From: Neopestalotiopsis rosae
Taxonomy: Eukaryota; Ascomycota; Sordariomycetes; Amphisphaeriales; Sporocadaceae
Direction of reading: 5' to 3'
Length of the DNA stretch: 64,000 bases
Assembly (NCBI GenBank): GCA_023078685.1
Contig: JALGAS010000002.1
Location: forward strand, 1,860,001-1,924,000
A model generated the notes under the pieces. It was not told where the DNA came from and did no database searches. It worked only from the letters and a program-made list of their open reading frames with translations. The first letter of the stretch is position 1, and each line of letters opens with the position of its first letter. Shown here in pieces: positions 53,780 to 64,000 of the stretch. A program made the translations under genes and the position numbers.

Positions 53780-54778
53780 AGATAGATAGAAAATTGGAAA
53801 CGAAATTTGTTCTTTCTCTTAATTTATTTTCTGAGTAATCGATAAAATCCTGTTCACAATCCACAACTCCGTATCTGACAAACTCCGTCCAAGAGGTATC
53901 AGGGTAATATGATGATTGTATATGGATGCACGCGAGCAAAGGGGGTGAAAAATCAAATCCGTTGCCCGATCAGGATCATCGCCGAACACTCCTCCATAGC
54001 ACACATAATGCTGGTTGTCTCCTTGAATGACACTCTTTTGATTTTATCGTTAATGATGCTGATTTCCGGGCATACGCGGTCTTCATTCTGAGTCCGGCCC
54101 TGTGGCAGACTCCGTCCTAACTTTTTCGTTGGTATCGCAGGATAACTTCTGCATATCCAGCAATATTTACCAGTTTTTGCAAAACTTCCTCATTTATTAT
54201 AGATGACAATAACTCATCACCGGATTCGTCAACTTCCCGATTGTTACCATTGTCGACGAATCCCAATTTCTCACTATCGACTTCGCTTCTATGCTCCAGA
54301 TACCAATGATGAGCCTAATGTGGCAGAACAGCTGAGAAGTTAGAACTATACGCCTAGCGACTCGTGGTTTGATTGGCTGCACTTTGGGGCCCCGCCAACC
54401 CCAGGTACCGCGGTACCCTCCCCTGGTCAGATCAGCTGCTGGCTTGGAATGGGTGGACTTCAATGCTCAACTTCTTTTATTAACTACATACCTACTCGCG
54501 GACTATCAAAGACCAGCATTCCCGCATCGGTTATTTGTCGCAACGTCATTTCCAGCATCGGGCAAGAACACAACGGATCTGACATCGCTCCGATTAATCC
54601 ATTCGACTCAAGCATTTCGACCATTTGGCGCATCGCGTCTCTGCCAACATTGGCCAACACAAGCATCGCGCCCACGCACCTACGCAGTCCCCACGCCTGT
54701 ACCGAACAACGTGAAGCGGCGTAAGAAGCTCTCCGGCATCGCACATTCCTCACGCCACCTGCAGCCACCACCGCAATC
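53780..54778. other. Intergenic upstream of TAF10
   Basis: 1 kb with no supported gene. Open frames at 54369-54797 overlap the TAF10 promoter in other phases and lack motifs. Confidence 0.4.
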
Positions 54779-55446
54779 ATGTCGAGCGCACCAGTAGAGA
54801 ACACTGAGGTGCCGCCTGCGAGCCAGGAGGTTCAGAAGACGAACGAAGAGGAAGAAGAGGTCAACCCAGAGCCGCAAGAGGCCAAGATGCCCACGCGAAA
54901 GGACGTCTCGCTGAAAGAGTTCCTGAACAAGATGGATGACTATGCACCAATCGTAAGTTGTGCCGCACAAAAGAGTCTAGGTCTTTTACTTGCAACCGCC
55001 TCTGCACGTCTGTTGCCAATGGCTAACCTGTACTCTTTGTCTAGATCCCCGACGCAGTCACCAATTTCTATCTCGCCAAGGCAGGTCTTCCACCGCCGCC
55101 GCAGACTGACCAGCGTCTCGCTCGCCTACTGGCACTGGCAACCCAAAAGTTCGTCGCAGACATTGCTGCCGATGCATACCAATACAGCCGCATCCGCGCC
55201 TCCAACACGAGCGCCAACAACCCTATGGGCAACCTCGGCGCTGCTGCCGGCCTCCCCATTCCCGGCCAAGCGCAGCCCAACGCAAAGGACCAGGGCCGCG
55301 GCGGACCCCTGGGAGTGCAGCGCGCCGGCTATGGCGGTGGTGGACAGGGCGGCAGTCAGAACCGCACCGTGCTCACCATGGAGGACCTCGGCATGGCTGT
55401 CGGCGAGTACGGCGTCAATGTGAAGCGGAGCGAGTTCTACCGGTAA
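54779..55446 (+). CDS. TAF10: TFIID/SAGA subunit TAF10
   Basis: Two exons, 54779-54952 and 55045-55446, joined in phase 0, giving 191 aa. The N-terminus is acidic and disordered. The histone-fold-like domain spans the intron: [14 protein letters not shown], then [14 protein letters not shown] and [19 protein letters not shown] Gly/Gln/Asn-rich loop inserts before the last helix, [25 protein letters not shown] being the conserved end. TAF10 is a nuclear scaffold subunit shared by TFIID and SAGA. The intron has a GCTAAC branch site. Confidence 0.95.
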
Positions 55447-55869
55447 AAAGGGCGGACCAAGGAAAACACGGCAAGACCTGCCGCACATTTACACATCATT
55501 TTTCGGCGTACTCGGATGGCTCTATATTCGACCATGGAACGGCGTTTGGGACACGATAGGGATTCAATTTGATTACGCATGACAGTGGAATGGAATGTTT
55601 ACTCCACTTTCGTACAAGCAGAGGCTCATATAGCCATGTTGCTCTGTACCAATTTTCAAGGTTCCAATAGAGATGACCCTTCGGGGCACAATCACCCTCA
55701 TGCCTGGGTCCAAAGCTTGAATATGTTGATCGTGAAATACCGACTTGAATCAATAAGCTCCCAGACGGCTTCTTCTATTGTACAATTGAGTATTGTACAC
55801 TGCGCGAATGATGTTTTTCCTAGCAATTCCCAATAACGCCACAAAATGCCAAAGACCTGATGGCCCAAC
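55447..55869. other. Convergent 3' ends of TAF10 and uS19m
   Basis: 423 bases between stop codons of convergent genes; no further gene. Confidence 0.5.
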
Positions 55870-56414
55870 TTATTTTGTTCTTGCCCAGATGAATGGCTTT
55901 CTCGTCCTATAGCCGTCGTCACGTTAGCGAATCCATCAAAGGTTTTCCTCCATCCATTCAATGTGATCGATGGCCCGAGTCTCCGGGGATGAACGTACGC
56001 CGAGAATTCTCCAAGCTTGTGTCCGACCATGTCTTCAGTTATCGTCACCTCGTTGTAGACCTTGCCATTGTGTACGGCGAATTTGAGACCGACGAAGCTG
56101 GGGAGGATCGTGGCGGATCGCGCCTGGGTCTTGATGGGCTTGGCCCACTCGCCGGGCTTGGGGCGGACGATTGGGAGACTGTAAGAGGGAAAAGTTCATT
56201 CGTTAGAGTCGCAAGATGACGGGCGTTACGATGCCGGCGCATCATGGCAGCAGGCTGCGCGCGGTACGGAGCGAGAGGGTTTGCTTACGGGACAATGTGA
56301 GGTCCTGCAGCTTTGTGTCAGTTTTCCTGTGCGATGAGAGCAGCGAGCAAGCAGGGTAGAGCGCGTACCTTTCCAGACGGACCGGCCCTTAAGCAGGCTT
56401 CCTGTAGGCCTCAT
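55870..56414 (-). CDS. RSM19: Mitochondrial small-subunit ribosomal protein uS19m
   Basis: Four exons on the minus strand: 56414-56369, 56304-56289 (16 nt), 56178-55999 and 55906-55870, giving 92 aa. The joined sequence contains [28 protein letters not shown]-x-Y and the hallmark [17 protein letters not shown], ending with a basic tail. These are the conserved positions of ribosomal protein S19, which binds 16S-type rRNA in the head of the small subunit. The G-P-H-I-V-P block depends on the 16-nt exon, and the A-T-R motif on the last intron, so all three introns are well supported by protein continuity. Confidence 0.94.
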
Positions 56415-57623
56415 CTTGGTATGAGTATAGTGGGTTGGGAATTCGATGCTTCGGGAAGGAATTGGCGACCGCAACGCTTTTTCCGGGGCCCTGTCGCAAA
56501 TGGGTTCGGCGTTCGCTTTGGTAGGTTCGGATGCAGGTGGCTGCTGGAGCAGTTCCAATTGCCCACGGGGCCGGGATCAACAAAACTTCCGCACTACTGA
56601 GCCCGGACCCACACCTCCGGATGCTTGCATGTACATACTATGTAGATGTGCTTACAGGTGCCGATTCGAGCAAGTCACCATACAATTTTGTAACTTTGCC
56701 GGAAATATATCTTTTCAAGCAGACTTGATTATAGAGGTATAATGATTCAATGTATCTCACTTCGGGTCAAGAGCAGTGAAATACCAGGAGAAAACGAAGG
56801 AAAAAAATAATCAGCTTCACTGGATAGTTGAGCTGAGGATAAGTCAGCCATTTCAGCAAGTAATACGAGCGTAAAAGTCATGATAACCAGCACTAGTATC
56901 CAACGTTGCCCAGGCTCCCCATCCCTTGAGGTGTAACAATTCAAACAAGTGCGAGCAACAGGAGTTCGTGTTTTTTTACCTGCTTTGACAAAATGAAGTC
57001 TCCCATCCTTGTATAATCATCCTCAATCCCAATTATTTGGTTATGTTCGATCCAGATAGATACCTAGGTTAGGTAGGAACAGAGCATACGCAACATACCT
57101 TCTACTTGATATCTTGTGAGAAGTTTATAGAGTTGCTTGTCATCACTCCTCAAGAGTATCAATTGCAAGTAAAATACCTACTCATACGCCCTCGTCCAAT
57201 CATTCGAGAATGTGCCCAAACCCCAATTTCCAAAATGGACAAAAAGGAATGTTCAATGCTGACGGATTTAAGACATACTCTCCGCACGATGCGACGGAAC
57301 AGACGGTGGCTGCATAATCTGACAAGGTCAAGGCTGACATACATGGTGCCAATGAGACAATCCTCCAATCGCTTCATTCGGCGAGAAACAGAATACTACA
57401 GTATGCACAGACTACAAGGCACAATGTTACCTAATTCATCATGATTTCGCTTGGCGTGTTACTAGAGCTGAGCTTCATTGCAGAACGCGAGCCTCGTCGT
57501 TCCTGATCCGAAGCGAGGTGTTCTGAAAGATACAAATCTCTCCGCATTGGATTGTTTTGTACCAATCCATCTTCCCAATTTGCCTCTATTTCAAGACAAA
57601 CGTAGCGTGAAGAAGTCGGGACA
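56415..57623. other. Divergent intergenic region between uS19m and the GMC gene
   Basis: 1.2 kb holding both promoters. A 112-codon frame at 57106-57444 lacks motifs. No further feature is seen. Confidence 0.45.
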
Positions 57624-59819
57624 ATGCTGTCATCCATCTGGACTCTGCTGCTCCTGAGCATATCCGCAGTAAAATGCGAGGAGAGCTTCGACTATGTAAT
57701 TGTCGGCGGCGGAACCTCCGGCTTGGTGCTCGCGAACCGGCTCTCCGAGGATCCGGCCGTCAGCGTCGCCGTCATTGAGCCCGGCCCCGACGTCCGGGAC
57801 TACTTCAACGTCAGCCGCATCGACCTGCAGGGGCTGGACTATATCAATGCCTCCATCGACTGGGCGTACACCTCAGTGCCGCAGCCCGGCATCGCCAACC
57901 GGTCCTTGCTGTACCATGCCGGCAAGGCAATAGGCGGCACGAGCAATATCAATGGTGAGAGTCGTCAGGGATGTGAGACTGCGTAAAACCTGTGATAATT
58001 GACTTTTTACCTTCAGGTATGGTCTACCTTCGTGGAGACGAGGCCCAATTCAACACGTGGGAGAAATTGGGCAACGAGGGCTGGAATTGGGATAACTTGT
58101 TCCCATACTACATCCGTTCCGAGAACTTTACCATTCCCTCGCCCGAGCAGATCGCCGCAGGCGTCACTTATGAGGAAGATGTCCACGGGAGGGACGGATT
58201 CCTGGTGACGGGATTCCCCAATGGACTCGACAATAGCAGTTTCTACAGCGACTACCGCGACGCCTGGAACGAGCTGAGTGTCCCCCACAACCCCGATCTC
58301 CTGAGGGGCACGACCGAAGGGTTCGCCATGCACCCCCAGACTCTGGACCGGGACGCGGCCGTGAGGGAGACGGCTGCCCGTGCCTATTACCTGCCCGTCG
58401 AGGACAGGCCCAACCTCAAGGTGATTCAGGGCACGGTGAGCAAGATACTGTGGGGTGCTTCAGAGGACGATGAGGTCGTGGCCTCAGGCGTCGAGTACCG
58501 AACCACGCCTGGGAATGTGTCAACGACTGTGACAGTTGCAAAGGAAGTGATCGTCTCGGCGGGCGCATTACGAAGTCCCTTGGTACTGGAAGCCTCTGGG
58601 ATCGGAGGTTCCGAGTGAGTTTCGAGACAATGCCGCTTTACTGATGAAATTGCTGACTTGGGGATGACACAGTATCCTGTCTGCTCATGGCATAGAGGTC
58701 AAAGTCGATTTGCCCGGGGTCGGCGAGGGAAGTAAGTAATGTCTACGCTTCAAGCCAACAGTCTTGACCATTTCGCGGTTGAAATCATGCCCCAAACATG
58801 GATCTCACCTGGCTTTTTGGCATTACAGATCTGCCCAAAGGGAATGGTTCAACTCGTGTAATACACTCCAGGAAAACTCGCTGACATCAAGCCTTACAGT
58901 GCAAGATCAGCAGCTCGTAGGTCTCACCTATCTCACCAGCCAGGACATCACGGGATACCATCCCTATATCACTTTTCTCTCTGCCAAAGATCTCTTTGGC
59001 AATGAGACTTCTGCCACCGCCGAAGCCACAGATGCCAAGATTGCGACCTGGGCACAGATTGTTTCGGATGCCAGCAACGGCGCCCTGAGCCCAGAGAATC
59101 TCGAGACGAGATTCCGCACCCAGCACGACCTGATCTTCAAGGAAAACGTCACGCTGGTGGAGACGTCGCCTTACATCGCGGGCGGCGTCATTGCGGCCGT
59201 GGTCTGGACCCTCATGCCCTTTTCCTGGGGCAGCGTCCACCTGAGCACGTCGAGCGCGGCCGACTACCCCGTCATCGACTCGCAGTTCATCTCGGTCGAC
59301 TTTGACGTCGACGTCCTGACGGCCGCCGGCCGCCTGTCGCAGGAGCTCTACGGCATGGCGCCGCTGAGCGAGTGGGTCGACGGGCTCGTCGAGGGGGGCG
59401 GTCCGGCTCCAGGCTCGCCGGACGAGGACTGGAAGGAGCACATCCTAGGCACAGGTACGTTTTGATTTCGTTCGTCATTAGCACAGCCCTCCCATGATCC
59501 CCAACTTCAAGAAACGTAATTGATTTTCTCCACCTCCCTCACATGTACGGAAACGTTCTCGGGCGCTAATGAGGTATGCTTAAAATTATAAACAGCGACC
59601 ACCTGCTATCACGAAGTGGGAACGTGTGTGATGCTGCCGCGCGAGCTCGGGGGCGTGGTGGACTCGAGCCTCAAGGTCTACGGAACCCGGAACGTCAGGG
59701 TCGTGGACGCCTCGGTCATTCCTGTGCAGATGAGCGGCAATCCCACGGGAACCTTGTACGCCATGTCAGAGAGGGCCGCCGACATCATCAAGGCACAAGG
59801 CGGCTGTGAAGAAGCCTAG
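57624..59819 (+). CDS. Secreted GMC-family FAD oxidoreductase, one junction unresolved
   Basis: Exons 57624-57954, 58017-58614, 58673-58731, then a frame resuming by about 58876-59454, and 59596-59819; about 630 aa. A signal peptide M-L-S-S-I-W-T-L-L-L-L-S-I-S-A-V-K-C precedes the FAD motif V-I-V-G-G-G-T-S-G. The A-I-G-G-T-S-x-I-N-G and D-L-P-G-V-G-E motifs and the catalytic C-Y-H-E-V-G-T with S-G-N-P-T-G-T near the C-terminus are present, so the family call is firm. The natural acceptor at 58828 (ATTACAG) gives N-L and then runs to a stop in the wrong frame. The expected N-L-Q-E-N would require skipping 35 nt. No canonical pair fixes this. Either splicing is unusual, or the gene is broken, or there is a sequence error. 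The substrate is unknown (an alcohol or sugar). Confidence 0.8.
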
Positions 59820-62800
59820 TGCGTGATGTACTTACGTAGTACGTTCGGGGTAGATCATTTTTATTGTTTTTAAGGTCAAGCATAAAAAATAGGGAATACA
59901 CACCAAAAGAGTAGCTTCATGGATCCCTTCCTCCATCCGGAGACCTTGACGTAACTATACAAACAAGTCTGACCCCTGTTACAAAGACTCTACTGCAAAT
60001 AAGCATGGGGACAGTTGCGAACTTGCTTGAAAATCTCGGAACTTCGGCTCAGGAACGCTCGTGTTGAGAGTCTTGGCAGTTTGCAATATCAAACCTCGAT
60101 GGAGTTACAACTTTCATAAGGCTGACCGACAGGAATCTCGATTCGTAAGACAGAGACTGGTCTAAGAGTAGTCTTACGTCCATTACCCACAACAGGCAGT
60201 CCGTTTTGGATGGCCTTTGTTCAAGAGTGGATGTGATTTATAAGTGGTATGCCTCGTGTGCAGTGAATTGGTTTCGTGCCTGCATGATCAATATCCGGAG
60301 AGACGCACATAATACACAGTACATCAGTTCCCATATATTTGATGAACAAGCAAACACAACATCTGTTGTGAGTTCTGGAAAGCGGCAAACTACCAGTCCC
60401 GCGTAGCACTTGATAACCGCAGAGGCAGCACCACCGGCTTGCTCCTCGGAACTTGAACATACGAGTACCGTATCACCTTTGTTGTGCCAAAGATAGAGAT
60501 GTGATTAACGTCCAGTTCCCAGACATCCCAGATCAAACGTACAAAGCATCAATACGGAAATGGGGTCACTCCATTTGTTTACAGTAGTGATTATATATAG
60601 TAATCGTCTTGGCACATCACACGAATAAAATCGCAAACGAAACAACGCGAGCAGGAGGAGCAACAAGTGATCGACAAGGGATTCTTCTGGTAGAGGGAGC
60701 TGGTTTCACAAGACGGGACGTTTGTACAAGTCAACCATTGACACCAGACGGAACCAACAGCAAGTGGTGGAGAGCGTATACAGTACGTATACAGTATGCG
60801 ATACTGTACGGACATATCCACTGCCGCGTAGCCGTCTCCAGTCCCCAACATTGGAACGAAGAAAAGAATCTTCCAATATTTCCCCCACCAGGATCGCGAC
60901 TGGTTTGTCTTGGCATCATCCTCTGCCTTGGCATTGCCCCTTGGCACCCCCCTACGATTCGCTCGGTATCGCTGATCCCCTTTCTTCTTTCTCCTGCATA
61001 TCCTATCCCTCGCTGACGGGCCTTTCTTGGCTTTTTTGGTTCTACAACGGCTTTGTGTCATGTCACTTTTTTGAATTGAGAAAGTGAGCACACGACAGCT
61101 CAGTGAGCACGCGACCAGTTGACAGAAAAAAGAGTTTCTAACAGAAGAACAAAAGAAAAGCTGCATTCAAGACTTGCCTTGCATTATTTTTTTGGCGATA
61201 GGGCTGCTGGACTGTAACATGGTTCCATCAACTGACAAGGCATAATAGCACAATCGCAATTTCTTCTTTCTGAGATGGTATTATTACCACATTATACTCG
61301 CAGCGCCACGCGCATACTCCTTTTGCCTTGGCAATCGGGTCGTCGGCATTCCAGTTTCAGCTTATGCGATCATTGTAGAGGGAATGCATACAGCAAAGCA
61401 GCGTCCTGCAAGAGACGAGGCAGAAGCTTTCGCAGCCAGATGTCATAATGGACCATCAGCTTTGTGAGGTTACAAGATTTGATTCCTTTCTGGTCGACGG
61501 ATTGCAACAATTGCTGTGAGAATGTAAATTCGCATCCCATCTTCTCTCTTTGGAAACAAAGCTGGCAGGGGGGTTGAACGGGTACCTACCTACAATAGTG
61601 TAGACCAGAGATAAGTGATCAACAATTAAGACAAACAAGAAGGAAAAGGAAAATAACCCACTTGGGTCTACGAAAGTCGCTGACGTCGGCAGAAAGGTCC
61701 ATAACGACCAAGCCTTGTCTGCTAGGTGGCTGTGAGGATGTGCTTGGCGAGCTTGGCATGTGGGCATCCGAATCTCCAGAGGAAAGCTTATGCGGAATTC
61801 ATCAAAATTCGATCAACCGCTATCATAGTACCACCATCCGGCGGCTCAGATGATAGTCGAGATGGAACCAAGAGGCAGATGAGGAGAAGGCTTTTTGATT
61901 CAGTCTCTTTTATGATCACTCACAATAACGCATGCCGCATACCTTGAGGCCACATTGTACAGGACTTTTTTTTTTCTTGCTACGTGTGAGGCGGCGAGTC
62001 ATTTCGTCCCGAGATAGGGCTTTCCCTTTCGGATGGCAGCTCAATTCAAAACCACGAGCCCGGAGCGTAACTAAAGTCCGAAGCAGAGGGCAATCAATTT
62101 TTTGCATTCTCAACCCAGCAGACGGACGGGTCGTTCGCTTTCCTCGCACGCGGCTCCGTAAACGGGGGCAAAATGATCAATCCAGACATCGTGTCTCTTT
62201 TTCTTAAACTCCCCTGGCGGCGCTAGAATGGCGGCAGTCGTCAACAGCGTCTCCCCCTGCGTTACGTATGTGTATTTTCGGAAGCGTTTCGGCTAACCCC
62301 CAGAGTTGCCCATGCCCTCCCTCCCCCCCAAGTGGTTCGTCCACGCGGTGGGATAATGGGCAAATGGGCTCCTTTTGGCCGCGCGTCCCGGGTAGATAAT
62401 TATCAAACATTGTTCTCACAGGATGGGGATGGGAATGAGACTGGAACAAAGGGACCCCCAGAGTAGCAGCAAATGATCCAGCCTCCCCGGGGGGCCTCTC
62501 TGCAGGCGATCTAGTAGAAATTAAGCAATTCGTAAAGTCAATACCTTGCATGCATGGTAGTATTTGCTGCACACATACAGACTACATGCGCGCCCACTAC
62601 TGTAATCTGTAGATATGTACCTACATTGCAGTACGGAGTATACTTGAGCGATGCCGCCCCCGCTCTGGAGGCAATGTACGCGTTTCTAGGTACAGTACTG
62701 GGTTTTCTCCCCGCAATCCGTAACATGTGTACAAATGCCATGGCAAGATTCATGGGGTTTGATGTTTTAAGATTTTGGAGAATCTGCAGTCAGTATACTC

Positions 62801-64000
62801 TGTAGAAAGGTACGTACAGTATCGAAATGGTCATTGTGCAGCAGCGGGGATTATTGATTATTACTTGCCCCTCGGCTATAACTTTGAGAAACGCTTCAGC
62901 CCCCTCCAGCACGCACGCGAGTATACTACCGCATACGTACACACACAAAGAAAGAGAACTGCTGCGCCATGATATGATCAGACTGGTTCCATGTCTTGTC
63001 TTTTTTATTAGCCCGTCTCCAAACCTGGTGACCCAAAAAAACGGTCCGCGGGAACAGCCTTGGATGAAAATGGCTACTGCAAGCCTTCACAAGCTGGTCG
63101 ACTTTTTTGGATGAAAAGAGAGACGGAGGCTTGGGACCAGTCAAATCCTTGCCCTTCATACACCAGATGAGAAGGAGGCATGGGAGATCGTCAGCATGCC
63201 GCAATGCAAACATCAGCGCACAAGATCAAGAGCCCAGCCAAAACGTTGTTCTTTTTTGCCTTCTCCTCTTGACTCGCATACCCAGAAGATGGATACGCAG
63301 ATCGATTGGGAATTGAATTGCGCCCTTTCCAATCACTGGCGCTGAACCACCCGGAGTTTAAACAATCTGGGGAACATGAGAAAAAAAGTCAAAATCAATC
63401 TGCGCTTGAGTCTTGTTTACCGCTTTGCTAGCTGGTGTATGAATGGATGTACGTACGCATCCTTTTGGGCATCCTTATTACCTCCGCTCGGCGCTAGAGT
63501 CTGCTCCGACACCAAGAAGGGGAGTACGTAAGTCTTGCTAAACGCAGATCGACATTGAATGTCTCACGTTTTCTATTTTCTCCTTGCACGGTAGGTTGGA
63601 GGGGACTTGCCCGTCTTGTGCAAATCCATCTGATCTTATACTTTTCAGTTTACTGTAGTAGTGGTATGCTTATCAACAAACTGAAGTGAATACTGTAATA
63701 TACCTGCAACGGTCGCATACCAAAGGAGCAACTCGAACAAGTTCCCAAACCACCACCAGATACTGACATCATAATCAGTTTCGGGGTTATTAACGGTAGG
63801 GCCGGAAAGACTACTGCTTGATTTTCAACCGACTACTATGCACCCGAGTAATAAACGTACTACAATCACTACTACATTACCACTACATACTACCACTACC
63901 ACCACCACTACAGCTACTACTACTACCTAAGATAGTGCCAGGCCGACGGGCAAATGCAAGCCTCACGCGGGCGGCTACCGCACTACTTTAGGCATGGACT
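59820..64000. other. 4.2-kb region without a convincing gene
   Basis: Only overlapping short frames on both strands, none with recognisable motifs or splice continuity. It includes an 8-bp dyad at 60790-60808, several GTATAC/TACGTAC-rich patches (60780-60830, 62630-62820, 62920-62950) and a trinucleotide repeat near the right end. It may be a large upstream regulatory region of a gene outside the window. Confidence 0.4.
63859..63928. repeat. Imperfect ACT/ACC trinucleotide microsatellite
   Basis: About 70 bases built mainly from CTA, CCA and ACT triplets with interruptions. It is noncoding in all supported models. Confidence 0.8.

Noticed and set aside
58887..59441. 184-codon antisense frame over the GMC gene
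   Set aside because: Low-complexity shadow of a coding exon.
1..64000. Transposable elements, CRISPR arrays, biosynthetic gene cluster
   Set aside because: No transposase, reverse transcriptase, long terminal or inverted repeats, spaced direct repeats, or polyketide/peptide synthase domains were seen.

Overview
The window is nuclear DNA of a filamentous ascomycete, most likely a Sordariomycete (Hypocreales is a guess from overall character). The evidence is short GT-AG introns of about 50-140 nt with CTAAC/CTAAT-type branch sites, compact housekeeping genes with fungal-specific members (MIF2/CENP-C, SEY1, GEP3, EMI1, YME2, MUG190-type SMP/C2 protein), an intron-bearing class II tRNA, and an accessory set of secreted proteins. 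All gene models were built by joining reading frames across splice signals by eye.

Layout. 0-6 kb: a large protein with an N-terminal nucleoside-phosphorylase (PNP_UDP) domain whose C-terminal part is cut by an in-frame TAG, a short-chain dehydrogenase, and tRNA-Ser(AGA). 7-20 kb: a small secreted protein (-), mitoribosomal protein mL61/Mrp49 (-) divergent from the mitochondrial circularly permuted GTPase GEP3 (+), an SMP/C2 membrane-contact protein (-), and a disordered basic protein (-). 21-30 kb: a Y-family (Pol iota-like) polymerase, a dienelactone hydrolase and a cytosolic Hsp70 with a perfect heat-shock element. 30-42.6 kb: a possible gene relic, the twin-CX9C protein EMI1 (-), YME2 (+), a secreted GH43 glycosidase (-), and a tandem pair of related eight-cysteine secreted proteins in gene-poor DNA. 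42.6-56.5 kb: CENP-C/MIF2 (-), RNase H2 subunit A (+), SEY1 (-), a PAQR/IZH membrane receptor (+), a possible broken small gene, TAF10 (+) and mitoribosomal uS19m (-). 57.6-59.8 kb: a secreted GMC oxidoreductase with an unresolved frame break. 59.8-64 kb: no convincing gene.

How it fits together. There is no biosynthetic cluster. Most genes are unrelated housekeeping genes, with a notable number of mitochondrial ones (mL61, uS19m, GEP3, EMI1, YME2). The accessory layer consists of secreted or surface-type proteins (161-aa secreted protein, GH43, two cysteine-rich proteins, GMC oxidoreductase) and the PNP-domain protein, whose N-terminal domain type is also found in fungal NLR-like proteins. 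Three accessory reading frames carry a single apparent lesion (TAG at 3967, TGA at 53486, frame break near 58819-58860), while every housekeeping model closes cleanly. The most striking structural items are a well-signalled 3-nt microexon in the mL61 gene, a 16-nt exon in uS19m, and the cysteine-rich gene pair with a shared exon plan.
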